Source: Streptomyces alboniger
GTDB taxonomy: Bacteria; Actinomycetota; Actinomycetes; Streptomycetales; Streptomycetaceae
Direction of reading: 5' to 3'
Length of the DNA: 64,000 nucleotides
NCBI RefSeq assembly: GCF_008704395.1
Contig: NZ_CP023695.1
Coordinates: 496,001-560,000 of the forward strand
Shown here: positions 16,805 through 26,415 of the stretch, piece after piece
How positions within the stretch are numbered: the first letter of the stretch is position 1
Layout: each line of letters begins with the position of its first letter
The notes under the pieces: model-generated
What the model was told of the DNA's origin: nothing
What the model saw: the letters and a program-made list of their open reading frames with translations, nothing else
Database searches by the model: none
Made by a program: the position numbers and the translations under genes

Positions 16805-18057
16805 CCACAGACGCGCCACAAGCGCCGGAACGCGACAAGCTCGACCTCGACAAGCTGTACGCCGCCCGGTTGCATGCCGCCCGCGCCCGGCCCTACCTGG
16901 CGACGGCCCTGTTCGCCCTGCATACCGTCGCGTCACGGCAGGTACCGACGATGGCCGTGGACCGGCACTGGCGGTGCTACGTCTCACCGGCGTTCGTGGA
17001 CCGGACGCCGGTGGAAGAGCTGGCCGGGGTGTGGGTGCACGAGGTGTCCCATCTGCTGCGCGACCACCACGGGCGCGCTGACCGGGTCGCCCGGGAACGC
17101 GGGCCGAGCGGCCCGGGAGAACGGCTGCGGATGAACATCGCCGCCGATCTTGAGATCAACGACGACGTGTTCGGCGACGGTCTCGTCCGGCCCGAAGGGG
17201 TCGTCGTACCCCAGTCGTTGGGGCTGCCGGCGGGCGCGCTCATGGAGGAGTATCTGAGCTGGTTCCGGCTCGGCCCGCGCACGCAGCACCTGGCCTGGCT
17301 GGACTGCGGCAGCGGCGCCGACGGGCTGGCGCGGGAGTGGGAGCTGGGCTCGAAAGGCGCGCACGGGCTCAGCGAGCAGGAGCGCGACGCGGTCCGGTTC
17401 CGGGTGGCGCGGGGCATCACCGGCCGGCCCGGCAGCGCCCCCGAGGGCTGGCGGCGCTGGGCCGAAAAGGTGTTCCATCCGCCGCAGCCGTGGCGGGAGT
17501 TGCTGGGCGCGGCCCTGCGCTCGGCGGCCTCCGGTCCCGGTGCGGGTGAGGACTACACGTATGGCAGGCCGGCGCGGCGCTCGGCCGGGGTGCCCGGCGT
17601 CGTACTGCCGAGTCTGCGGCGCAGGCCTCCCCGGGTGTCCGTGGTCATCGACACCTCCGGATCGGTCAGTGACACCGAACTGGGCAGCGCGCTCCTCGAA
17701 GTCGCCGCGATCTCCCGGGCCGTGGGCGGCCGCCGGGACCTGGTCTCCGTGCTGCCGTGCGACGCGGCAGCCCGGCTGGTGCACCCGCTGTGCCGCGGCG
17801 AGGGGATCCCGCTGATGGGCGGCGGGGGCACGGATCTGCGTACGGGCTTCGCCAGGGCGCTGCGGTCCAACCCGCGCCCGGACGTGATCGTGGTCCTGAC
17901 CGACGGCCAGACACCGTGGCCGACCGTACGGCCTCCGTGCCGGACCGTCGTGGGCCTCTTTCCCCGGCAGGGGTCCGACGGGTCGTGGGACGAGAACGAC
18001 CCCGATTACGTGCCGGACCTGCCGCCCGACTGGGCACGCGTGGTCGAGATCGGATGA
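16801..18057 (+). CDS. DUF2201-like putative metallopeptidase with VWA-like domain
   Basis: A 418-residue protein with two parts. The N-terminal part has HEVSHLL (His80, Glu81, His84), a zinc-peptidase-like HExxH motif, in a region resembling DUF2201_N (LATALFALHTV; MNIAADLEINDDV). The C-terminal part is VWA-like, with a MIDAS-type VVIDTSGSVSD and later VIVVLTDGQTPWP. This pairing with a MoxR ATPase is known widely in bacteria, but its biochemical role is undefined. Translationally coupled to the ATPase (4-base overlap). The gene ends at a strong bidirectional terminator. Confidence 0.85.
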   Translation: MTTDAPQAPERDKLDLDKLYAARLHAARARPYLATALFALHTVASRQVPTMAVDRHWRCYVSPAFVDRTPVEELAGVWVHEVSHLLRDHHGRADRVARERGPSGPGERLRMNIAADLEINDDVFGDGLVRPEGVVVPQSLGLPAGALMEEYLSWFRLGPRTQHLAWLDCGSGADGLAREWELGSKGAHGLSEQERDAVRFRVARGITGRPGSAPEGWRRWAEKVFHPPQPWRELLGAALRSAASGPGAGEDYTYGRPARRSAGVPGVVLPSLRRRPPRVSVVIDTSGSVSDTELGSALLEVAAISRAVGGRRDLVSVLPCDAAARLVHPLCRGEGIPLMGGGGTDLRTGFARALRSNPRPDVIVVLTDGQTPWPTVRPPCRTVVGLFPRQGSDGSWDENDPDYVPDLPPDWARVVEIG

Positions 18058-18091
18058 CGTGCGGGCCGGCCCGCGTGGGCCGGCCCGCACG
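18058..18091. terminator. Bidirectional terminator between the VWA gene and katG
   Basis: A perfect 15-bp inverted repeat beginning CGTGCGGGCCGGCCC (18058-18072) with its complement at 18077-18091 and the loop GCGT. It starts directly after the VWA stop and lies 12 bases from the katG stop, so it can end both convergent transcripts. Confidence 0.85.
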
Positions 18092-18102
18092 ACGTACGCG
18101 GA

Positions 18103-20358
<2,256 letters not shown>

Positions 20359-20407
20359 TCACGATGCGGAACTGCGGACGGTCGCGTCCACGAACCTGGC
20401 CCGGGTC

Positions 20408-20484
20408 AAGTCACGTACTTTTCCCCGCAGTTGCCCTGACTCTTGGCCGACAGCCGGATCCGATCCTACGATGGACCATGTCCA
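20408..20484. promoter_or_regulatory. katG-fur divergent control region with candidate Fur operators
   Basis: Two inverted repeats lie in the 216-base gap: AAGT-CACGT-ACTT at 20408-20420 and TGGAC-CAT-GTCCA at 20472-20484, the latter in a comparatively AT-rich stretch that continues to about 20530. Fur-family regulators of catalase genes usually bind such repeats in their own promoters. Which repeat is used is not decided by sequence. Confidence 0.45.
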
Positions 20485-20550
20485 AGTCAATACGACAGAC
20501 AGGCCCGCCCGAAGTCATTTGTCGAACGAAGCACAGTGAGGCCGGTGGCC

Positions 20551-20967
20551 ATGAGTGACCTGCTGCAACGACTGCGCGGACGCGGCTGGCGGATGACCGC
20601 TCAGCGCCGGGTGGTCGCCGAGGTGCTCAACGGCGACCACGTCCACCTCACCGCGGACGAGGTGCTCGCGCGCGCCACCGCCCGGCTGCCGGAGATCTCC
20701 CGCGCCACGGTCTACAACACCCTCGGCGAGCTGGTCTCGCTCGGTGAGGTGGTCGAGGTGACGGCCCACGGCCGCGCCAAGCGCTACGACCCGAACGCCC
20801 ACCGCCCCCACCAGCACCTGGTCTGCTCGGACTGCGGCACCATCCGGGACGTTCACCCCGGCGGCGATCCCCTGGCCGACCTGCCGGACTCCGAGCGGTT
20901 CGGCTACACCGTGTCCGAGGCCGAGGTCACCTACCGGGGCCGGTGCCCCGACTGCGCCCGCCCGTAG
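20551..20967 (+). CDS. furA: Fur-family transcriptional regulator (FurA/PerR-like)
   Basis: A 138-residue metal-dependent repressor. The winged helix is at residues 1-80 (GWRMTAQRRVVAEVL; ISRATVYNTLGELVSLG), followed by the metal site HRPHQHLVCSDCG (residues 84-96) and a second CxxC at 132-135, giving the structural zinc pair typical of the family. It is adjacent to katG and probably represses it until peroxide oxidises its metal site. The ATG at 20551 gives the canonical length, though GTG codons 6 and 15 bases upstream are in frame and possible. Its stop codon lies in the loop of a very strong terminator. Confidence 0.9.
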   Translation: MSDLLQRLRGRGWRMTAQRRVVAEVLNGDHVHLTADEVLARATARLPEISRATVYNTLGELVSLGEVVEVTAHGRAKRYDPNAHRPHQHLVCSDCGTIRDVHPGGDPLADLPDSERFGYTVSEAEVTYRGRCPDCARP

Positions 20968-20987
20968 CCCGGGCGGGCGCAGTCGGG
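20947..20987. terminator. Long hairpin overlapping the fur stop codon
   Basis: A perfect 18-bp stem: CCCGACTGCGCCCGCCCG at 20947-20964 pairs with 20970-20987 across the 5-base loop TAGCC, which contains the stop codon. The left arm therefore encodes the last residues, CPDCARP. It also serves the convergent acyl-CoA dehydrogenase gene ending at 21006. Confidence 0.85.
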
Positions 20988-21005
20988 TCGGGGTGTCTCT
21001 ACGCC

Positions 21006-22730
21006 CTACGGCGCCATCTCGTATGCCCCGGCCAGGGATTCGACGGTCGCCCAGACGCGCGCCGAGCGGGCGTCGTCGACGACCGGGCGGCGTACCGCGC
21101 CGAGCGCCCAGCTCTGCTGCGCCTCGGTGGCGGAGTCCTTGCCGTGCAGTTCGACGGCGTGGGCGGAGAAGTCGCGTACCAGGACCGCGAACAGCTCGTC
21201 GAGCACGTCCTCGTCGAGACCGGTCGGACGCGCCTGCTCCAGGATCAGCTGGCCGTGCACGACCAGCGCGAACAGCTGTCCGACAGCGAGGAGGAGGTCC
21301 AGATCGCGGCTCTGCTCATCGCCGGGGGCGGCGGTCTTCACGAACTCGCAGAGGGCGTCGGCCTGTTCGCGGAAGCGGGCGACGTTGGGCACCTCGGCAT
21401 AGGTGTCGTAGGCGGTGCGCCAGTCGTGGAACCGTACGGAGCCGAGGCCCCGGGCCGGTCCCTGCCGGAAGAGGAAGTCGTCGTCGGCGGCGTCCAGGCG
21501 GGTCGGTACGGGCTCGTACGGCGCCGGGTCCAGGAGGTGATTGCGCATGAACTTCAGGATCAGCGCGAGGTTGACGTGGACCGTCCCCTCCAGCTTGGGC
21601 AGGCCGCGGATCTCGATGGCCGCCTGGGCGAAGTAGTTGTCCTTCTCGAAGCCCTTGGCGGCGATGACGTCCCACATCAGGTCGATGACCTTCTCGCCCT
21701 CCGTGGTCACCTTCATCTTCGTCATGGGGTTGAAGAGGAGGTAGCGGCGGTCGTCGGGGCCCGCGGAGCGGAAGTAGTCGACGGCGCGGTCGCTGAACAG
21801 CTTCATGCCGACGAGGCGGACGTAGGCGTCGGTCAACTCCCGGCGCACGTGCGGGAAGGCGGTGACGGGACGGCCGTAGAGGATGCGGTTGTGGGCGTGG
21901 GTGACGGCCTCGTACATCGCGTGCTCGCAGATGCCGATCGAGGCGGTGCAGAGGTTGAACTTGCCGACGTTGACGGTGTTGAGAGCGGCGTCGAAAGCCG
22001 CCTTGCCGGTGTGCAGTACGTCTTCGGCGGCGACCGGGTAGTCCTCCAGCCGGAACTCGCTGACGAACTTGGAGGAGTCGACGACGTTCTTCACCAGGTG
22101 GTACGCCTCGTGACGGCTGTCGGCGGCGAAGAAGACGTAGCCGTCGGGGCCCTCGACGTCGGTACGGCGGCCGAAGACGGAGACCAGACCGGCCGCGTTG
22201 CCGTTGCCGATGTAGTACTTGGAACCGGTGGCGCGGAAGCCGCCGTCGGCGTCGGGGGTGAGGAGCATGTCGGTGGAGTAGATGTCGGCGCCGTGCGTCT
22301 TCTCGGACAGGCCGAAGGCGAACACCTCTCCCTGGTCGAGGAGTTCGGCGGCGCGGGTGCGCGCGGCGGCGTTGTCGCTCTGCCAGACCGGGCCGAGGCC
22401 GAGGATGGTGACCTGCCACGCGTACCAGTAGTCGAGCCCGTAGAAGCCGAAGATCTCGTTGAGGGCGGCGATCCGGGCGGTGTCCCAGCGCTGATCACCC
22501 TGCCCCTCCCCCGCGGCGGAGGCCGGGGTGAGGAAGGTCGCGAACAGCTTCTCCTTGGCGGAGAACTCGAGGAAGTCCGCCAGCCAGGCACGGGAGCGGT
22601 AGTCCTCGATCAGCTTGCGCTTGCCGCGGGCCTCGAACCAGTCGACGGTCGCGCGCAGCAGCCTGCGGGTCTCGGGGTCGAAGTGCGTCGGGTCGTAGGT
22701 GCGCGGGTTGAACAGCAGCGCGTCGGCCAT
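21006..22730 (-). CDS. Acyl-CoA dehydrogenase/oxidase-family flavoprotein
   Basis: A 574-residue protein of the acyl-CoA dehydrogenase fold, longer than the 380-residue core family. FAFGLSEKTHGADIYSTDM (residues about 136-154) and ATGSKYYIGNGNAAGLVSVF (near 166-185) are the FAD and substrate-pocket motifs. The extended C-terminal helical part resembles two-domain acyl-CoA dehydrogenases and oxidases. The role is alpha,beta-dehydrogenation of an acyl-CoA, with chain length unknown. It follows a padR gene on the same strand with a 45-base gap, so PadR probably controls it. Confidence 0.85.
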   Translation of the reverse strand: MADALLFNPRTYDPTHFDPETRRLLRATVDWFEARGKRKLIEDYRSRAWLADFLEFSAKEKLFATFLTPASAAGEGQGDQRWDTARIAALNEIFGFYGLDYWYAWQVTILGLGPVWQSDNAAARTRAAELLDQGEVFAFGLSEKTHGADIYSTDMLLTPDADGGFRATGSKYYIGNGNAAGLVSVFGRRTDVEGPDGYVFFAADSRHEAYHLVKNVVDSSKFVSEFRLEDYPVAAEDVLHTGKAAFDAALNTVNVGKFNLCTASIGICEHAMYEAVTHAHNRILYGRPVTAFPHVRRELTDAYVRLVGMKLFSDRAVDYFRSAGPDDRRYLLFNPMTKMKVTTEGEKVIDLMWDVIAAKGFEKDNYFAQAAIEIRGLPKLEGTVHVNLALILKFMRNHLLDPAPYEPVPTRLDAADDDFLFRQGPARGLGSVRFHDWRTAYDTYAEVPNVARFREQADALCEFVKTAAPGDEQSRDLDLLLAVGQLFALVVHGQLILEQARPTGLDEDVLDELFAVLVRDFSAHAVELHGKDSATEAQQSWALGAVRRPVVDDARSARVWATVESLAGAYEMAP

Positions 22731-22775
22731 GGTGTCCGCCTTTTCCTGGTCGGGAGTTGAGGTGAGGAGGCCGGT

Positions 22776-23333
22776 TCAGGCCGGGGGGCCGAGCCGGTGG
22801 AGGGTGGCGATCACGTCGTCGAGCCAGGCGAGCGTCATGCGTTCGTACGCGATGCCGCCGCGCAGCACGACGTGCTGGAGCTCCTGCCCGGCGTCGGGGG
22901 CCGACGGGGCCTCGGGGCCCGTGAAGTCGCGCAGCTCCCCCGCGAGGTAGCGGGCGAGCCGGTCGGCGTGCGCCTCGCGGTGCCGCTCGACCTCACGGAT
23001 CAGCGCGACCGGGTCGTCGAACGCGGCGCCGCGGATCTTCACGGCCAGCTCGTGCCGGACGCTCTCGGGTGCGATGGGCTCGTGCAGCCACTCGGCCAGG
23101 ACGGACCGCCCCTGAGCGGTGACGGAGTACTCCTTCTTGTCCGGCCGCGTCTGCTGCGCCACCTCGCGGGCGTCGATCCAGCCGTCGCCCTCCATGCGTT
23201 TGAGGACGCGGTAGATCTGCTGGTGGGTGGCGGTCCAGAAATATCCGATGGACCGCTCGAACCGCCGGGCCAGCTCATAGCCGGAGCCCGGCTGCTCCAG
23301 CAGCGAGACGAGGATCGCGTGCTCTAGCGCCAT
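22776..23333 (-). CDS. PadR-family transcriptional regulator
   Basis: A 185-residue repressor. The winged helix is at residues 1-80 (MALEHAILVSLLEQPGSGYELARRF; THQQIYRVLKRMEGDGWI; KKEYSVTAQGRSVLAEWL), followed by a helical dimerisation domain of the Vir_act_alpha_C type. It is the first gene of a two-gene unit with the acyl-CoA dehydrogenase. A near-perfect 20-base palindrome 13 bases before its start is the probable operator. Confidence 0.92.
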   Translation of the reverse strand: MALEHAILVSLLEQPGSGYELARRFERSIGYFWTATHQQIYRVLKRMEGDGWIDAREVAQQTRPDKKEYSVTAQGRSVLAEWLHEPIAPESVRHELAVKIRGAAFDDPVALIREVERHREAHADRLARYLAGELRDFTGPEAPSAPDAGQELQHVVLRGGIAYERMTLAWLDDVIATLHRLGPPA

Positions 23334-23345
23334 ATGACGATCCTT

Positions 23346-23365
23346 CTATGCAACTCGTTGCATAG
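23346..23365. promoter_or_regulatory. PadR operator palindrome
   Basis: CTATGCAAC-TC-GTTGCATAG, with arms perfect over 9 bases, lies directly upstream of padR. The ATGCAA/TTGCAT core resembles known PadR sites. It probably covers the promoter of the padR-acyl-CoA dehydrogenase unit. Confidence 0.75.
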
Positions 23366-23412
23366 ACAAGAGGCACCGGTCCGGTGAGACGCGGCTCACC
23401 TGGGAGGTCGCG

Positions 23413-23835
23413 TCACCCGAGGAAGCTGAGCCGGACCTTGCGGTCGGGATTGTCGACGTTCGTGTCGACCAGGCACACCGACTGCCAGGTGCCGAGCTCC
23501 AGGCTCCCGGCCACCACCGGAAGCGTCGCGTGCGGCGCAACCAGGGCGGGCAGCACGTGGTCGCGACCGTGGCCGGGGCTGCCGTGGCGGTGCTGCCAGC
23601 GGTCGTCGGCGGGGAGCAGGGTGTGCAGCGCGGCGAGCAGGTCGTCGTCGCTGCCGGCGCCCGTCTCCAGGACCGCGATGCCCGCCGTGGCGTGCGGGAC
23701 GAAGATGTTCAGGAGGCCGTCGCGGCCGGCGGCCGCCTCGCGCAGGAAGGCTTCGCAGTCGCGGGTGAGGTCGTGGACCTTCTCGGTCGAACCGGTGGTG
23801 ATCCGCAGGACTCGGGTGGTGAACGCGTCGGGCAT
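23413..23835 (-). CDS. yjbQ: YjbQ family protein (UPF0047, secondary thiamine-phosphate synthase-like)
   Basis: A 140-residue protein of the YjbQ/UPF0047 family. FVPHATAGIAVLETGAG and the C-terminal LGTWQSVCLVDTNVDNPDRKV are signature segments, and the His cluster around WQHRHGSPGHGRDHV probably binds metal. E. coli YjbQ shows weak thiamine-phosphate synthase activity, but its physiological role is unsettled. The ATG at 23835 is chosen because GGGAGGAT precedes it and the protein aligns there from the first strand. It is divergent from the flavin monooxygenase with 88 bases between. Confidence 0.88.
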   Translation of the reverse strand: MPDAFTTRVLRITTGSTEKVHDLTRDCEAFLREAAAGRDGLLNIFVPHATAGIAVLETGAGSDDDLLAALHTLLPADDRWQHRHGSPGHGRDHVLPALVAPHATLPVVAGSLELGTWQSVCLVDTNVDNPDRKVRLSFLG

Positions 23836-23923
23836 ACGACCATCCTCCCTCATCCCGTCTCCCGATCCGGGTATCCCTGTCCCGTGCGGGAAGATCCTCA
23901 GCCCCGGTGCAGTTAGTGGAAGC

Positions 23924-25066
23924 GTGAACGACATCGGGGTGCGAGACACGGCCGCCACCGCAGCGGCGCAGGACGTTGACGTGGTCGTCATCGGCGCGGG
24001 CCAGGCGGGCCTGTCCGGCGCCTACCACCTGCGGCGGGCCGGCTTCGAGCCCGACCGGGACTTCGTGGTCCTCGATCACGCGCCCCGGCCCGGCGGCGCC
24101 TGGCAGTTCCGGTGGCCTTCACTGACGTACGGGAAGGTGCACGGCATGCACGCGCTCCCCGGCATGGAGCTGACGGGCGCCGACCCCGCGCGTCCGTCGT
24201 CGGAGGTCATCGGGGAGTACTTCACGGCGTACGAGGACCGCTTCGGCCTGCGGGTGCGGCGCCCCGTCGATGTGCGCGCGGTGCGCGAGGGCGAGGGCGG
24301 GCGGCTGCTCGTGGAGACCTCGGCGGGCACCTGGTCGACGCGAGCGGTGATCAATGCGACGGGCACCTGGGACCGGCCGTTCTGGCCGCGCTACCCCGGC
24401 CAGGAGACGTTCCTCGGGAGGCAGTTGCACACGGCGCTCTACCCGGGGCCCGAGGCCTTCGCGGGGCAGCGGGTGATCGTCGTGGGCGGTGGCGCGTCAG
24501 GCACGCAGCACCTGATGGAGATCGCCCCGTACGCGGCGGAGACCACCTGGGTGACCCGCCGCCCGCCGGTGTTCCGCGAGGGTCCTTTCACCGAGGACTG
24601 GGGGCGCTCGGCCGTCGCCATGGTCGAGGAACGCGTGCGTCAGGGACTGCCGCCGCGCAGTGTGGTGTCGGTGACCGGCCTGCCCGTGAACGACGCGATC
24701 CGCCGGGCGCGGGCCGACGGGGTACTCGACCGGCTGCCGATGTTCGACCGGATCACGCCGACCGGCGTCGCCTGGGACGACGGACGCCGCGTCGACGCGG
24801 ATGTGATCCTCTGGGCGACGGGCTTTCGCGCCGCGATCGACCACCTCGCGCCGCTGCGGCTGCGCGAGCCGGGCGGCGGCATCCGCATGGAAGGCACGAG
24901 GGCCGCCGCCGACTCCCGCGTCCACCTGGTGGGGTACGGGCCTTCGGCCAGCACGATCGGCGCCAATCGCGCGGGGCGCGCGGCCGTACGGGAGATCCGG
25001 CGGAGCATCGCAGGTCAGATGGGTGAGCAGTCAGACTTGTCGGTCCAGCCCGCTACGCACTTGTAG
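23924..25066 (+). CDS. FAD/NAD(P)-dependent monooxygenase-like oxidoreductase
   Basis: A 380-residue single-component flavoprotein. The FAD Rossmann motif VVIGAGQAG is at residues 21-29, and a second nucleotide motif, VIVVGGGASGTQHL, lies near 184-197. FRWPSLTYGKVH and VILWATGFRAAIDHL match flavin-containing monooxygenase or YwrO/CzcO-like putative oxidoreductases. The GTG start follows GGAAGC. The substrate is unknown. The last 52 bases overlap the convergent esterase gene, so the two 3' ends share sequence. Confidence 0.82.
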   Translation: MNDIGVRDTAATAAAQDVDVVVIGAGQAGLSGAYHLRRAGFEPDRDFVVLDHAPRPGGAWQFRWPSLTYGKVHGMHALPGMELTGADPARPSSEVIGEYFTAYEDRFGLRVRRPVDVRAVREGEGGRLLVETSAGTWSTRAVINATGTWDRPFWPRYPGQETFLGRQLHTALYPGPEAFAGQRVIVVGGGASGTQHLMEIAPYAAETTWVTRRPPVFREGPFTEDWGRSAVAMVEERVRQGLPPRSVVSVTGLPVNDAIRRARADGVLDRLPMFDRITPTGVAWDDGRRVDADVILWATGFRAAIDHLAPLRLREPGGGIRMEGTRAAADSRVHLVGYGPSASTIGANRAGRAAVREIRRSIAGQMGEQSDLSVQPATHL

Positions 25067-26238
25067 AGGGTGAAGGGGGTGTTGTAGCCACGGGCCGCGC
25101 CGAGCTTGTTGTACTCGTCCACGGTGATGCGCTGGGCCACGTAGTGGTCGGTCGCCGTGCCCTCGGCCGTGTCGGAATAGGGGGGCAGGGTGCTGGTCGG
25201 CGTGGGCGTCGGTGTACTCGTGCCGGTCGGTGTCGGGGTGGGCGAGGCGCTGTCGTCGATGTCCCAGAAGCGGAGGAGGTGGTACGCGGAGCAGGTGTTC
25301 ACGTCCAGGACGTAGGAGGCGGCGGTGCCGCACTGGGCCGGCCCGGTGCCCGGGTCGACGGGGTGTCCGTGCCCCATACCGGTGATCTCGTAGGTCTCCA
25401 CCGTGTCGCCGTACACCCGGTGCGGATAGCCAGCGACCGTGTCCGTGGTGTCCGGCACCTGATCGGTGCCGTTCACGTTGGTGAACTGCTCCATCAGCTC
25501 GGTGGCGTTCATGGGTTTCACGGTCGTATCCGTGGTGCCCTGCCAGATCGAGACCTTCGGACGCGGCCCGGAGTACGAAGAGGCCGCCCTGACCCTGTCT
25601 CCCCACTCCTTGGCGCTCCTGTTGACGCCAGGGCTCATACAGGTGAAGGCGGTGGAGACCGAGTTGGCGCAGCCGTGGGGCAGGCCGGCGATTATCCCCC
25701 CGCCGGAGAAGACGTCGGGGTAGGCCGCCAGCATGGCGGAGACCATGCCTCCACCCGCCGAGAGGCCGCTGGCGTAGGCGCTCTTCGCGCCACTGTCCTT
25801 CTTCGCGTGGTCGACCATCTGCTTGATCGACAGCACCTCTCCCGAGTCCCGCCGCGTGTCACCGGGCTCGAACCAGTTGAAGCAGGAGTTCGAGTTGTTC
25901 ACTGACTGCTGCTGCGGCAGGACCAGTGAGAACTTGTACGTGTCGGCCAGGCCCAGCCAGCCGGTGTGGGCCGCATAGGACGCGGCGTTCTGCGTGCAGC
26001 CGTGAAGGGCGACGACGACAGGACGGCCGTCGGGCAGACCTGGGGGGACGTAACGGAACATGCGAAGGTTGCCGGGGTTGGATCCGAACCCCGTCACTTC
26101 TTGCGGGGTGGCCGCCGCGCGCGCCGGACCGGACGACGACACGACGGACAGTACGGCGACGAGCAGGACGGCCAGTGCCGCGGCGAACGCGGCGGCTGGT
26201 CGGCGGCCGGCCGCGGGCAGGGGGCGGAGATGTGGCAT
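25015..26238 (-). CDS. Secreted PHB depolymerase-family esterase
   Basis: A 407-residue secreted esterase. Residues 1-42 are a Sec signal (AAAFAAALAVLLVAVLSVV, cleavage near ARAAA). The catalytic domain follows, with the oxyanion loop HGCTQ (79-83) and lipase box GLSAGG with Ser160, as in the PHB depolymerase esterase family. A Thr/Pro linker (PTPTPTGTSTPTPTPTS) leads to a C-terminal segment of about 55 residues with two Cys, perhaps a substrate-binding module. With the downstream 3-hydroxybutyrate genes this suggests extracellular polyhydroxybutyrate breakdown, although feruloyl or acetylxylan esterase activity cannot be excluded. Confidence 0.88.
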   Translation of the reverse strand: MPHLRPLPAAGRRPAAAFAAALAVLLVAVLSVVSSSGPARAAATPQEVTGFGSNPGNLRMFRYVPPGLPDGRPVVVALHGCTQNAASYAAHTGWLGLADTYKFSLVLPQQQSVNNSNSCFNWFEPGDTRRDSGEVLSIKQMVDHAKKDSGAKSAYASGLSAGGGMVSAMLAAYPDVFSGGGIIAGLPHGCANSVSTAFTCMSPGVNRSAKEWGDRVRAASSYSGPRPKVSIWQGTTDTTVKPMNATELMEQFTNVNGTDQVPDTTDTVAGYPHRVYGDTVETYEITGMGHGHPVDPGTGPAQCGTAASYVLDVNTCSAYHLLRFWDIDDSASPTPTPTGTSTPTPTPTSTLPPYSDTAEGTATDHYVAQRITVDEYNKLGAARGYNTPFTLYKCVAGWTDKSDCSPI

Positions 26239-26415
26239 GGGGAGAGACCTCCACGTTCGGCTCTGTGATGACGGCCCTCACGGGGTTGTGTGGAGGTTAG
26301 GGGCGCCGGCGACGTCCGCGCCTTGGCTGGGACCCCCACAATGTCGATCACCGCGGTGGTGCCCAACCCCATGGCCTGTTCCCGGCGGATACTGGCGGGA
26401 TTGGAGGGGGTGGCG

